DNA of 64,000 nucleotides from Vandiemenella viatica. Its lineage: Eukaryota; Arthropoda; Insecta; Orthoptera; Morabidae. The notes beneath the pieces were generated by a model, which was not told the origin of the DNA, did not search any database, and saw only the letters and a list, made by a program, of their open reading frames with translations. Where the stretch lies: positions 222,454,739 to 222,518,738 of the forward strand of contig CM061919.1 of assembly GCA_031002005.1 (NCBI GenBank), given 5' to 3'. This document shows positions 11,142 through 24,213 of the stretch, in pieces. Made by a program: the position numbers and the translations under genes. The stretch's first letter is position 1, and each line of letters starts with the position of its first letter.

Positions 11142-11563
11142 GTAAGGCATTTTGTTTTTAATTGCCATATATGTATAGGTTTGGAATATACAATTCTTCC
11201 TAAGGTCAGTTATTTTCACCAAGTAAAAAATACAAACTTGCAGTCCTATGGAGGTAGTACTTGACAGTCAACCCTTTTGCTGAATTTTTTTGCTTCTTAA
11301 CATTAAGTGGTAAATGAAGTTTGAAATAAACGTATTTTTGAAATGATGGGTTAGAAGTTTTTGGAAGTATTGGACTCAAAGAGGTGGCTGTGGATTACAT
11401 TTTATGACATATGGGATTGGTTTATATGTTAATGTAGGAACAGTTAAAGGAACAGTCTGTGAAGGAAGAGAGCAGGTAGGTTGTAATGGTTGTGTTGAGA
11501 TGAAGAGATTATCTCGAAATAGAAGATATAGAAGGCATCAAACCAACTGACAGACTGATCATG

Positions 11564-11581
11564 GGGGGGGGGGGGGGGGGG
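11564..11581. repeat. Poly-G run
   Basis: About 18 uninterrupted G; sequencing length may be unreliable. Confidence 0.8.
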
Positions 11582-11754
11582 AATTATAAATAATTCAATT
11601 TCAATCCTGATGCCTTGGATCCACAGAACATCAATTACAACTGCACAATTACACAATACAAGTGTTTAAAAATATTTCATAAAGACCCACAAAATGGAAA
11701 GTATCCTCCCCCCCTTTTCTCCCCTTAAAGGTGAAAATATGCATTTGAGAAACA

Positions 11755-12045
11755 CTAGTACAAATAAAAAGGATGGGGAAAATGACTCGTCACTCACCAA
11801 AGGTTGAAGGATGTGATGAGTGAACAATAAGATATTTTGGTTGTCCATCTTAATCATGTTTTAGAAAATGGGCCATGTGGTTTAGGAGGGGTGCACATGC
11901 TGAAGTTAACCACATGACTCATTAAGGTGGACACCTGGAAAATTGTATATTTTTTGTTCATTATGTTTTTCACTCATCAGACCTTCAACTTTAGTGAGTG
12001 AGTCATTTTATCTATCCTTTACTTATATTGCCTAAAAGATGTTTC
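11755..12045. mobile_element. Inverted pair of Penelope-like terminal fragments
   Basis: The block CTTCAACTTTAGTGAGTGAG (11987 region, + strand) appears inverted near 11790-11810 (CTCACCAAAGGTTGAAGGAT). Flanking TCATTTT and TATCCTTT words are also mirrored. The arms of about 100 bp are separated by about 75 bp. Confidence 0.4.
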
Positions 12046-15000
12046 CTTTTTTCTAGTATCATCAGAAATACTAGTACTAATATGGAAAGTTAAAATAAAG
12101 TAAACACACAAAAAAATTGAATAAAGGAAATCTGCATTAATGAAAGTCTACACGAACTTAGAAACAAAACCGCGATATTTCTGGCCATGCCCTTAGTCAC
12201 GAAGGTATATTGTATTGCTGAGCTCGACAGTTAAACACTGTCAACACAGCCATGAGAATGTTGATTTTGACTATTATGATTTGAGCAGAGATGTTTTTCA
12301 TATTATAAATCTTACTTAAGGGTTCAATTATTAATTTAATCTAATATTAAATCTTATTTAAATTACTAGTACTATTGTAATGTCACCTATTTAAACTTCC
12401 AAATGACTAATATCATGCTATTATCTTCTCATCATGATTCTGTCCGACTTCGAAAGTTTACTGTTTACTAATACAGTGAAAAGCCATGATACCATTACAA
12501 CCCATCCCAGTTCAACCTTATTTTTCAAAATTGTTAATTAAAGAAATAATTTGGTGAAAATTTAAACTATAAACTCTCCCTTCTAATTATGACATTCACA
12601 CTTCATTAATAGCCAAAATTGTCAGAACATCTCAAAATGAATATTGGAAACAAAACTACTCCCTAAACGGATTGTCATCTATTTGCTTGGTGCCTGAACT
12701 ACACACTGTATTATGCATAGAATTGCCAATTGATTAGAGATTCAGCACAAAATTGACATTATGCCATGTTACAGTAAATATAAATGTAAACTAAAATTGA
12801 CATTATGCTGTGTTACAGTAAATATAAATATAAATGTAAACTAAATTGGAAAAAGTTCGAGGTAATGCATATGATCAACAAAAGGTACCCTATTGCACTT
12901 GAGTAAAACACAAGTTGTACGACTGAGTTAGCAAGTTCAACAAATTAGTAAATTGTAACACAATTTGTACAGTGGAAAACTAAAAATTAAATATTTATTT
13001 TAAAAAATCCAACTCAACACACATGAAAAATGTACATAATGTGAAGCAAGTTTAATATTATGTTCTTAAGAAAATGATATCTTTGGAATTAGGGTTTAGT
13101 GTTTTTGTACATGTATAAACAAAAATATTCACTGTAGTTATCATAACAGTATCTTAGCCATGTTATATGTTACTAATTATTTCTGGTCATTACAGTTCAT
13201 AATAATGCTAATCATTGTATCATTCTACATTGTAACAAGGTATTTTCTTTGAAAATGGTCAGATATCATATAAATTTTGTAAATTTTATTCTTAGAACCA
13301 CAAGTTAGATTGGATAATATTGTATTTCATTTCTATAGTTAGTTTCTATGTTAATTCGAGCTAGAAAGCAGATTTTTGCAGTTTTCAAGATAGTATTTTG
13401 CATTGCATTAGTTTTAAGCATTCGATTGGAGTAATATTTGGAAAATTCGTATAAATTATTTGTTTTTGGCTAAACTATTAAAGTTAATTTTTTTATAATA
13501 ACTAAAGTTGACATTTGCTACAGGATCTAGCGTTTTACAAAATTTCAGAGGGATAGGATTATTTTAGTTGTCAGTTCAAAATTCGATGATGAAACCTTTC
13601 AGACGTGAGATTTGGTATCTAATTAGCCTTCCAGAAGCTACACATGTGAATGCGGAAATTGATGTAGTCTCGCAAAGTAGTATATCAGTAAGTCTTCGAG
13701 AGACCGTAGGCTCGTCAACATGCAGACTCACTCATTCAATTTCATCATAATGCTGCAGTAAGACAGTATTACGCCACGTGGGGCCTCGGTATTACTTAAG
13801 TGTCGGTTGGCTTCAAACCAAGTTGAACAGTAGAAGTGCGTGACAAACTTTTACAGACTTCCAAGTGATAATCAATTATACTGTGAACTATGGGGTGTGG
13901 TTTGGCTTGAATCGGTTAATCGATCTCTCAAACTTTTCTTCTGTGACTTTGTTTGATGCCTATCCAGCTAATGTCTTTGCGAGCACTTTCAAGAATATAG
14001 TGATTTTGAACAACTGACTCGTGAACATTATTTGTCTATACAGTTTCTTAGCATGAGGTAAAAATGAAACTAAGTGGTGACCTTTTGATTATAATAAAGC
14101 CATAGCTGGACATATCCAAGGTTACACACAGTCAAAGTTAAGACAGAACATTATTGTTAACCTCCCATCAATGTTTTGGCTCTTACAAAATTATCTTTTC
14201 CTCAAAATACACACAATCTAAAGTCCTCTCACTGGGGTGGTTATGTCTCGTGGTGGCGAGCTATGTGATAACTCCATTTTGAATAAGAATTTGTAGTAAG
14301 TGTTGAAAATGGCATGTGCCAAGAAAGTGTAATCGCCACTTTTTTTGACACTAGGTGTAGAATATCGAAACTAAACATTCCAGCTTTAAAATAGTGTGTG
14401 CCAAAAAAAGTTGGAAATAAGAAAATCCAGATACTGATCATCATTCATTTTAACATTTCTTCATCCAGCCTAGCTTTGATGTGTACTACCAGTACAGATA
14501 AATTCTTAGTCAGAGCTTTTCAGAAAGACTTACAATTGAAGAATTTAAAATATGCCCTCATTCATCTGCAATGATTTTACTGAAGATTCGGAAACTGATG
14601 AAATGTCCATCCAAAATAATTGGATTGTTAAGCTCAAAGTTAATGAAGTTAACAATTTTATAATTCAATTGTGAAAATTTACACCTAGTGTTGTGGTTTG
14701 AATGGCTGCATAACATGTATAAGCTGACTGATGCAGTCACATTTCATGAATCAGCTGCTGTTTTGCTGTGGTTGTCTTATAGGTAATTCCCTTTCTCCTC
14801 ATGTGACTAGCCAAAGCTTCTGTTGTCAATAACAAGCTTTTTCACAAATTTAAATTATAATACACTTATCCTGGTCCACTTTGCATCCTGGTCCATTCTC
14901 TATAAGCCGGATGATAACACTGCTCAGTTCTAGTTACACACTTTCCTCCAATAACAATCCACGCCTCTTTGCTCTAATTCTATATATACTATTATAAATC

Positions 15001-15102
15001 TTTAAGCAAGTTGTGTCTGTCTGAAGGTTTGAACCATATCATGCAAGAACTAATACAGCAATTCATGTTTTCAAATTTTTAAAGTTAATGGTCTGGATTA
15101 AA
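12046..15102. other. Unassigned CLPTM1 intron
   Basis: AT-rich, no coding signal. It contains the 44-bp tandem duplication at 12749-12845 and a short inverted repeat (about 14346-14358 with 14682-14693) that begins CACTAGGTGTA. Confidence 0.5.
12749..12845. repeat. Tandem duplication, 44-50 bp unit
   Basis: The unit starting AAAATTGACATTATGC and ending ATGTAAACT occurs twice; the second copy has an extra ATAAAT. Confidence 0.85.
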
Positions 15103-15110
15103 ATCTATGG
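15103..15110. repeat. hAT target-site duplication, left
   Basis: ATCTATGG, repeated exactly at 17107-17114. Confidence 0.9.
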
Positions 15111-17106
15111 CAGTGGTCCGCAACCTTTTCCCACTCGCGGCACACCATAAGGGTATCCATAAATCTCGCGGCACACCTTACCGGTCGGGCGGTAGTTTTA
15201 TGTTAATATTAAAGTAAATAATTGTACACATACCTTCAATTGACACTCACGCCTACTTAACTGCACACAAGTTGCTGATCCATCGAGAAATTTCTTCATC
15301 GACGGATTTGAGTCTTTCCCTGTTGGATGTTTTAATCGTAGTCAATGTCGAGATGCCCAATTCACATAAATATGTAGTTGCAAATGGCAATAACACATTT
15401 ACTGCCATGTCAGACATAGCCGGATATTCGTTCCTTATTGCTTGCTAAAATGTATCTAAAGGAGTTTCAAAATTCTGTCAGCTTTTAAATCTGCGAATCC
15501 CTCTTGAATATTAATTGGAAGTTGTTCCAAATTTGCAACGCATGGAACACAAACCCATTTGAAATCTTCAACACATTCTCCAAAGAACTTTTTGAAGCTC
15601 TGCCGCAGGGCTTCTAAACGTTCTATAATTAAGTCCATCACCATTTTATTACAGTCATCAAGTGACCATACAGTCTGGACAATCTCACACGACCCATTTT
15701 CAATCCTCTGTAACCACAAATCCAGCTTATTCTGAAATTCTTTAATCTTATCCATACTAATGAGAACATTTTCGTTCACATCTTGCATTTTGATGTTCAG
15801 CTCATTCAAGTGTACGAAAATGTAGGAAAGATATCACAACTTACATACCCATCCACCATTTGCGAATAAATCAGCATACTTATGTCTTTCAACAGCCAAA
15901 TGCTTGGACCTCTTCTCTAAGTTCAAATATTCGCGTTAACATCTTTCTTCGTGACAGCCAGCGTACTTCTGTATGTAGCAGGAATGTAGTGTATTCTGAA
16001 CCCATTTCCTGACATAAAACGGAAAAAAGTCGCGAATTTAGTGGCCGTGATTTTATGAAGTTCAGGGCTTTTACTACTTCGTCCAGCATATCTTTCAGAG
16101 AATGTGGCAGAGACTTAGCAACAATGGCTTCGCGGTGAATGAGACAATGATCGCATCGTACGTTGGGATTTACTTCGAGCATTTTAGCTGCAAATCCTTT
16201 CACTGGGCCTGTCATATCAGCCGCTCCGTCTGTACAAACACTAACGCAATCCTTCCATGTTAATTCATTAAGGAGCAAATATTCATCAGTCAAACGAAAT
16301 ATTTCTTTAACGGTAGTTCTTTGCAAAAGAAGAAGTTACTTACAATTATATCTCCATCGAAGCCTGCAGAAGTTGTACGTGGCTGCTAATATCTGTGGAC
16401 TTGTCGATCTGAAGTGAGAACTTCTCATTGTTGTTGATTTTCTCCTTCGTATCGTCTTCAATATCACGAGACATATCGATAACTCGGGCGATTGATTGTG
16501 TCAGCAGAAAGAGAAATTTTTAAAATTTCACTAGCAGATTCTAAACCCAGAACTATTGACACCATCTCTTTACAAACGGGTTTTAACAACCTTTCATCAC
16601 TTCAGAGCACAGCTATGATAGAATTTGAGTAATTGTAAGAAGCGGGATTTATATACTTCAAAGAAGTCACATGTACCGTGCCGATTGTTTTTACAGTGAT
16701 GTCTAAAAATGCGTCGGTGCAACGGTACAGAAACAAAGTATTGTTGGAGAAGTACTGACAACGTAATAAAATAATATAAGGTTTGGAAAGTCGTTCTAAT
16801 CCAAGCAGTTTAGACTGAGAGAAAAGCACATACACAGTACATGCAGTAAATATAACAGAACATCAAAGTCCAATAGTAGAGGCGAGGAATAGAAAAAATT
16901 TTAAAAAAATAAAACCTGTGAGTAAATAAATAACATTTAATTTCTTAGAATACGATAATACGTAACAATTCACGTCACATGAAACTAAAATATAAATAAT
17001 AAAAAACTTGACAGTTAATTATTTATAATGGGTAAAATTTCGTGGCACACCTTTCACCTTCTCGCGGCACACCAGTGTGCCGCGGCACACCGGTTGCGGA
17101 CCACTG
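15111..17106 (-). mobile_element. Complete but inactive hAT transposon
   Basis: Terminal inverted repeats CAGTGGTCCGCAACC (15111-15125) and its complement (17092-17106), subterminal GCGGCACACC repeats at both ends, and an 8-bp duplication ATCTATGG, all hAT hallmarks. Length 1996 bp. It encodes a broken transposase on the minus strand. Confidence 0.93.
15240..16610 (-). pseudogene. hAT transposase pseudogene
   Basis: Minus-strand reading with frameshifts: KEMVSIVLGLESASEILKIS, then KFSLQIDKSTDISSHVQLL, then SVCTDGAADMTGPVKGFAAK (catalytic D region), then CDHCLIHREAIVAKSLPHSL, RWLSRRKMLTRIFELREEV, LNELNIKMQDVNENVLISMD, and finally PFATTYLCELGISTLTTIKT with NRERLK. This is the full order of a ZBED/SCAND3-like hAT transposase: RNase-H-like core with insertion and C-terminal dimerisation segment. 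The N-terminal BED finger is not seen. Several frame breaks make it inactive. Confidence 0.9.
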
Positions 17107-17114
17107 ATCTATGG
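17107..17114. repeat. hAT target-site duplication, right
   Basis: ATCTATGG, identical to 15103-15110. Confidence 0.9.
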
Positions 17115-18900
17115 AAATAGCTAATTTAAATCTATGGAAATAGCTAATGACTTGTATGTACTGAGGGACAGAGCAAATAACTAGAAACATTTTTTGATGA
17201 AACAGATTTGGACCACGGATCACTCTGAATTTGAGTTGAGTGTTACTTTCAAAACTGACTAAAGATAAACACTAATTACCTTAGGATTCTGTTTTATTTT
17301 TTGACTTTGGTTGTTCAGTCCATCAGTTTCCTGGATTGCAATATTTTTAAAATAAATGGAACCTAAGCAATTTCTCTGGTATGACTTGTTTGCAATCATT
17401 GCTTGAATGCTCAGTGATGTACATTTAAAAATGTTAATGTGTTATACTTTTTCCCTACATGTCATATGGATGCGTAATTCAATTTTTTTCTTAAAGAAAT
17501 ATGCATGAAAAAGAGAGAGGCTTATAATAAACACCAAAGGTAACAATATGTATTTCTTGCATATTAACTTGTTCAAAACTGCTCACACTCCAAATGACTT
17601 CACTCGATTAGTATATGTTCGGTGGCTATAATGTGCAAAAATTCTTGAATATCACCCAAGGAATGTGTTCATAAATTTTTGTTGCTGTTCAAACCATGAC
17701 CAGTAGAATAAACTGCCATTTTGGGCTGAAAATATGGTTAACCCATCATTTAGGCATCACTATTAAATAAAATGCGTAAAGCAAAAAAAAAAAAAAAAAA
17801 AAAAGGTACGATCCAGGTCATAATTTTTGCGAATGTGTTATGCATGCAATACACTTACTGATTTTAAAGAAGCTGTATTATCAGAAGTTGAAATGATGGA
17901 TAGACTAGAATGACTACTAAGATTTCATCGGTTATAGTGGATTTTGAGTGAAGAAGGTAGCTGCCATGTCGAATTCTGACTATGATGATGTCAGAATTGG
18001 CTCAAGACCTCTGTTGCTGCTAAGTCAACAATATTTGTAAATGTATCTAACACATGCATTACACATTTTTTGCCAATTTTCTGACATGTAGGTAGACTTT
18101 TCCTTCAAGTATGGATAAGTTTTTTTTTTCTGAGTTACATACGAATGAAGTAATCTTTTTCCTTGCTTATGGCTTTGCACTTCATCAGCATCTATGTATT
18201 TAGAGGTGGAAAATCACTGGGGCCAAGAATGGGATGGAATTTGGCCATGGTCTTTTGAAGGAACCATCCTGGCATTCTCACAGTTTCTTCAGGTAACCTT
18301 TGTAAATCTAGATGGCCAGACAGGGTTTCAGCATAAGGCATGAGGAATTTAGTTTTCATCAATAAATTAAGCTCGCCTGATTTTCACAGGACAGTGTACT
18401 GGCAGTTAGGAATGCAGCTTGAACCAGAATTAATAATGCTCTTGGCTATCATTGTTTCGATGTACCTTCATACATTACTATCAAATTCATAAAAACTTGG
18501 CTGCTGCATTACATTTGTTTATAGTAGAATAGGAATATCTACAAATGGTATCATAACTTGCCAGCGATTTTACATTCACTTTTGTGGATGCTATGGTTGG
18601 TGTCAAAGATGTGTTTAGAAATTTCCATAGACTGTACTGCCTACACTATCACATGTGGTAAATTTTGTGTGGCATTATGTCTAAGGTACGTTTCATTTTG
18701 CTTTTATATACACTTTTTCCTGAAAGGTATGGCATCAGGAAGTTGCTTCTCCATATGCCGTCATTGGAATAATTTTCCACATAGCCTTAATTTCGTATAT
18801 TTCATGTTATATTGCGTTAAAATATAATTTGACAAAAAAACTTTCAGACATCAGTATGGAAACCAAATTTGATGTAACAGCTAAAAGCTTTTAGACCAAA
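17115..18900. other. Unassigned CLPTM1 intron with a SINE scrap
   Basis: A 22-base A-run at about 17783-17804 and a T-run near 18120. A diverged family-A SINE body lies at 18205-18330. Nothing else recognised. Confidence 0.5.
18205..18330 (-). repeat. Decayed tRNA-SINE family A fragment
   Basis: Matches 21295-21420: GGCCAAGAATGGGATGGAAT, TTGGCCATGG, TTTTGAAGGAACCATCCTGG and GATGGCCAGACAGGG. Confidence 0.6.
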
Positions 18901-20536
18901 CTAGATGACCCATGCAAAAATTTCGTGAAGAAAATACCATGAATAGTGAGGTTGAATGCTTGTAATATAATGAAAAGTAGAACCACACTTTTGTAGCAAA
19001 TATTTTGACATCTCTGATTTCTGCTGCTGAAATCTAGAGATTTTGCTCCAACCTGCATCATACACATGACATCTTTAAGCATCAAATTCTGAAAAATTCG
19101 TTCATGATTTGACCTAGTTGGAGACCCTAATCTTTAAAACAATATGTCGTTTATCGATTTTGGTTAGGTATCGAAAAAGATAAATAGCTCATAATAAAAA
19201 AATAAAAAAGTTGTAGAAATAATATTGATACTTTTGTTCTTTAAGCGTTGAATTAAAAAAAAATCCTTTTATAAAATATGGTGTGATCAAAGCGGACACC
19301 TTGGTCTTTAAAATGAAACCTCATTTATCGATTTCGGTTAGGCATCAAGTGAGGTAAAAAAATTTTTTTTCTTTGAAATGATTTTGAATTTGGAGAAAGT
19401 TCTTTCTTAAAATATGTGACCAAAGCGGATACTTTAATCTTTAAAACGATACCTAATTTATCGATTTTGTTTAGGTATCAAGGGAGAAAAATGGCTCATG
19501 ACAGAGAAATGCGTTTTAGAAATATTAATACTATTGCCCTTAAAGGATCGAATTTTGAAAAATCCCTTTTTTTAAAATATGGTGTAATGAAACTGAAGAC
19601 CTTAAGAAGACTTCAGTCTTTAAACTAATACCTCGTTTATCAATTGTGTTTAATTTTCAAGGAAGATAAATGGCTCGAGACACAAACACATTTTAAAAAT
19701 ACTGATATTTTTGCCCTATAAATGGTTAAATTCAGAAAAAAAAAACATTTTTCAAATATCATGTGACCACAGCAGAGACCTTAATCTTTAGAGATATCTC
19801 ATTTATCTATTTTGGTTAAATATTAATGGCGATAAATGGCTCATGACACTAAAATGCGTTGTAGAACCATTGATACTTTTTCCCTTTAAGGGTTGAATTC
19901 CAAAAAAAATATTTCTTAATATATAATGTCGCCAGACCTGAGACATTACTCTTCATAATCCTACTTCATTTATTGATTTCGGTTAGGTATCCAGGGATAT
20001 AAATGGCTCGAGATACAAAAAGCGCATTATATAAATGTTGATATTTTTACCCTTTGAGGGTTGAATTATGAAAAATTCCTTTCATAAAATATAACCTGAC
20101 CATGGCGGAGACCTTAATCTTTAAAATGATACCTCATTTATCTATACTGGTTAGGTATGAAGGGAGATAAATGGCTCGTGACACAAAAATGTGTTGCAGA
20201 AATATTGATATTTTTGCCCTTTAAGGGTCGAATTCAAAAAAATTCCTGTCTTAATATATAATGTTTCCAAACCAGAGATCTTAATCTTCATTAATCGATT
20301 TCAGATAGGTATTCAGGGAGATAAATAACTTGTAACACAAAAAACAGCTTTATAGAAAAATTGAAATTTTTGGCCTTTAAGGTTCGAATTCCGAAAAATT
20401 CCTTTCTTAAAATATGATGTAACCAAAGTGGTGACCATAAACTTTAAAATGATGCCTCATTCATTGATTTCGGTTAAGTATGGAGGGAGATAATGGCTTG
20501 TGACAAGAAAACACCTTATAGAAATAATATATATGA
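18901..20536 (-). mobile_element. Non-autonomous Helitron carrying a tandem array (copy 1)
   Basis: On the minus strand it starts A|TCATATATATTATTTCTA (5' end at 20536) and ends with a hairpin (TTTCG/CGAAA region 18918-18932), a spacer and CTAG at 18904-18901 followed by T. Insertion between A and T with 5'-TC and CTRR-3' fits a Helitron. The same two termini bound the copy at 47482-49153. The inside is almost entirely a tandem repeat of about 165 bp. No protein is encoded. Confidence 0.75.
19130..20530. repeat. Tandem array, about 8-9 monomers of about 165 bp
   Basis: Monomers are marked by the phrase AGGGAGATAAATGGCTCG at about 19480, 19660, 19825, 19995, 20163, 20320 and 20485. Each has TATCGATTTCGGTTAGGTAT upstream and CCTTTAAGGGTCGAATTC downstream. 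Adjacent monomers differ in a regular way (CTCGAGA versus CTCGTGA types). Confidence 0.85.
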
Positions 20537-20613
20537 TTTATATTTTTGTTTTCTCCACATTAATATTTGGTAGCAGGATAAAAAAGTAAATCATTTCTAT
20601 ACACAGTAGGTTA

Positions 20614-20641
20614 AGTGCGCAAAGCACTAGGCAAATCCTAG
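20614..20641 (+). mobile_element. Possible second Helitron 3' terminus
   Basis: AGTGC-GCAAA-GCACT hairpin (20614-20628), 9-base spacer, then CTAG followed by T. No matching 5' end or second copy was found. Confidence 0.3.
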
Positions 20642-21207
20642 TTCCCCTGATATTATTAATTATTCAAAGAGATCTCTAAATCTACAAAATTACTATCTGC
20701 CCCGAAATTTTCTTCCACCATAAGACCCAATTTGTCATATTCCAAATCTTGTTCAAGGTTTCAAATAATTAATCTGATCTCATATTAAATCTTCTCAGTA
20801 CTCCTAAATCCCTATGTGAATATCAAAGTTGCTAATATCATGCAATCCCTTTCTCATAATGATTTTACAACTTCAAATTTTACTACTAATTAATATAGCA
20901 TAAAGCCGGAACCATTACAAGGCAGACTGACAATTTGGTTTCCAATTGAATTTATTCACAACCATCTGAACGCTTATTTTCATTTACAACATATTTGAAT
21001 TGTAATGACGAGAGAGAAAATTGGGGTAGTAATGTGACAATCTGATGCTTATATGTATTTATATACTAGCTCCGAGCCCTTCAAAAATGACTGTTTGAAT
21101 GCAATATTCTGGCAGTTGGTTAATTATACAGAATTGTTACTGCATAATGATAATGGCCTTGATTTTATAATGTTCTACATATTTCATTTTCAGTTTATAT
21201 AACAATA

Positions 21208-21209
<2 letters not shown>
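20642..21209. other. Unassigned CLPTM1 intron
   Basis: AT-rich, nothing recognised. Confidence 0.5.
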
Positions 21210-21255
<46 letters not shown>

Positions 21256-21487
21256 TAACAGTTTAACGTCCCTTTTTAACAACGTGGTCTTTAGAGACGG
21301 GAAAGGATGGGGGCAAGGAATGGGAAGGAATTCGGCCATGGCCTTTTTGAAGGAAGCATCCCGGCATTCACCTGGAGTGATTTGGGGAAACCATGGAAAA
21401 CCCAAATCTGGATGCCCGGACGGGGATTCGAACCGCCGTCCTCCCGAATGCGAGGCCAGAACGCTATCCGTTACACCACCACGCCAG
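21210..21487 (-). repeat. tRNA-derived SINE, family A
   Basis: On the minus strand: A box TGGTGTAACGG (21479-21469), B box GGTTCGAATCC (21434-21424), a tRNA-unrelated body (GGTTTTCCATGG ... CTTCCTTCAAA ... GGCCATGGCCGAATTCC), and a 45-nt poly-A tail (the T-run 21210-21254). A second good copy is at 43420-43658. Confidence 0.92.
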
Positions 21488-21825
21488 TAGTAACTTCTAC
21501 TGAATTAATGACGGAAGTATAGAACCAATAAAATTAAAAACAAATATTAATCCCAAAAATATTTGGTATCTATGTAATTCCAGTTTTATTCCTGGTCCAG
21601 GCACAATTCAGCACGATAAATATGAAACTGCTTTCACCTGCATTAATTAATATCTTTAGTAACATGGCACTTATGAAATTAGTTTAAATGGTTTTTAAAA
21701 CCGATTTCAGAGCGAATTATGTTGTAACAAAACGTGTCAGTTGTGATTCTGGTCAACTTAGCCACAACCTCCACTAATATAACATTAAAAAATCATAGCT
21801 TCTATTACCCTCATATGAATAACGA
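21488..21825. other. Unassigned sequence
   Basis: No feature recognised. Confidence 0.4.
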
Positions 21826-22280
21826 CGGCCATCACCTTTGGAAATAGTCTGACTTTATTCCGAAAAAGCTTGTCTGGGAAAACGAATAACGATCATTTTT
21901 GATGATATTTTCGTGATATGAGTACCGTACTGTGGTTAGATAATTGGAGTATTTGTCTATGATTTATTTAAACAAAAGCATTTTACTTTAAATGATGGAA
22001 ACTATAATATCAAAAATGGATAACTGTTGGTTTATCTGAATGATGCATATCGCGATTCGTACATTTCATGTAAACTTTTTCTGAGTTTTCAATAAACTTC
22101 ATTATTTCTTAACTCCTGCCAAAAAAATTCTTATGTTTTAATCTAGTTCTTATAACTGATACAGATAATATAATGCAAACATGGAATACTCTTCTCCTTG
22201 CATGAATTTCTACATCTAGTTGTCGTAAATAAACAAAAAGCAACCTGTAAATTTAAACGAACGTACGAATTGTAATGATT
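21826..22280 (+). repeat. Direct repeat flanking a LINE, left copy
   Basis: Aligns with 24257-24690 over its length with scattered changes. Shared words: GAAAAGCTTGT, GATATGAGTACC, GCATTTTACTTTAAATGA, TTCTTATAACTGATACAGAT, TAGTTGTCGTAAATA and ACAAAAAGCAAC. Confidence 0.8.
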
Positions 22281-22660
22281 GCCTCGCATTAATTTTTTTT
22301 ATCTCTGCTATTTGTCTGTTTATGCAATTACTTCCAAAACAGAATATTAAGTTTTATCTGGGAACACAATTATGCAGCAGCAGAGACCATGAGAAATTAA
22401 AGTTTACTTTCATTAGCAACATGTTACTAAAAAGTACTCGTAGTACCACATTTTTTCAGCCAAAATGTTTTTCCACATTTTTTTAAGAATAAAATGTTAC
22501 AAAAATCAAAATTAATACATATATTATGGCAATTTCATAGTAGTTGTATATGTTTGCCGCTATTTGGCTGCAAGGATATTACTGTTAAATTGCGATTTAT
22601 AAATTGAGTTGATTCAAATGTACATAAAAAGGTAAACTTAAATCTCATTTAATAGCTAAC
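22281..22660. other. Unassigned sequence between repeat and LINE
   Basis: AT-rich; present after the left direct-repeat copy but without a counterpart after the right copy. Confidence 0.4.
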
Positions 22661-24213
22661 ACTTATCAAATACACTTATCACATTCACTTTCTGGAAGGA
22701 GACATAAATCCCATCTTAAACCAGAAACTAAATAGACTCCTCGCAGAAATAGGGAAAAACACAGTTAAAATATACACAGACGGCTCAAAGAATTCCGAGG
22801 AAAACAGAGTAGGAGCAGCTTTCTTCTGTCCCAACACTAATCATTCAGCTCAATTCTCGCTACATGAAGAAAAATCTATTTTCACAGCTGAAGCAAAAGC
22901 CATACTGGAGGCGGTTAAGTATAGCCAAATGATCCAAGCGGACAAAACCATCATATTAATGGACTCCATGAGTGTCTTAAAAGGGCTACATAACACGTGG
23001 AATTATCACCTCCCGATGACGATCTTAGAAATTAGGAAACAAATAAAAAGCAGTAAAGAACAGGGAATCACTACCTACCTGCTATGGGTTCCAGCTCACA
23101 AAGGTATAAAATACAATGAACAAGTGGATACTTTAGCAAAACAGGCCATCCTCAACGGATTTAAAGATGGTATGAACCTCCCGACGTCAGATATAATTCA
23201 CACAATCAAAAAACGAGCCAAAGAAAAATGGCAAGAAGAATGGAGAACATCTCTAACCACCAAAGCTTCACACTATGGAAGCATCCAACCAACTATTCCA
23301 CCTCAACCTTGGTTTTATAAATGGATCACAAGCAGACGACTAACAACAATGATTTCCAGGCTGCGGTTCAACCACAGAAGATTCTCCAGCCACCTCTATC
23401 GACTAGGTCTGAGAGAATCTCCTCTCTGTGATTGTTCAGATCAGACTATAGGAGACACCAACCACATTATATTTTCCTGTAGAAAATTTAAACGGGCCCA
23501 GGATACCATGATCAAGGATTTAGTCAACATAGGAATCCCTCTTCCTACCAACATAATCCTACTCCTAGCTAGTGATGACAAAGCAGTGTACAACAGCCTT
23601 ATTAGATTCCTAAAAAATGGAAATATAGAAATCTAAGACCTCATCATCGAAAAATAAAAATGTCAATAAGTATAAAATGAATTGTATAAACGACTACAAC
23701 GATTCTGTTTTATTCCTTAAAGATTACGAGTAGAAAAGTATGACTTAAAATTGTCATCAGTATAATAAAAACTGTAAGTAGCCTAAGTACAACTATAATT
23801 AGCATAAGCAAGATTGTAAATAGTATAATCAAACCTGTTAATAATTAAGTATAATGAATTATCTTACAATTCACGGATGTATGGTCATATAACCGAATGT
23901 GAACAAAAGAAAATAATAATTTAGACGCATGAATACCAATGTCGGTATTGCCTCGCGTATACCTGCAAAATGACTTCAAAACGAATTGTATCAACTGCTA
24001 CTGCGATTCGGCTTTATACCTGAAAGACTTTAATTACGTTTAGATAAGTTCTATTTAAAATTGTAACCAATATAATCAAAATTGTAAGTAGCATAAGAAT
24101 AACGATAATTAACAGATGCAATATAATAATGAGTATAATCAAACATGTTATTAGTTAACGATAATGAATCATGTTACAAGTGATGGCTGTATGGTTACAT
24201 AACTGAATGTCAA

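Noticed and set aside
18901..20536. CRISPR-like or microsatellite array
   Set aside because: Monomers are about 165 bp, contiguous and diverged, with Helitron ends; no spacer structure.
21210..21487. tRNA gene
   Set aside because: A and B boxes are present, but the body and 45-nt A-tail and other copies show a SINE; no tRNA fold is completed.
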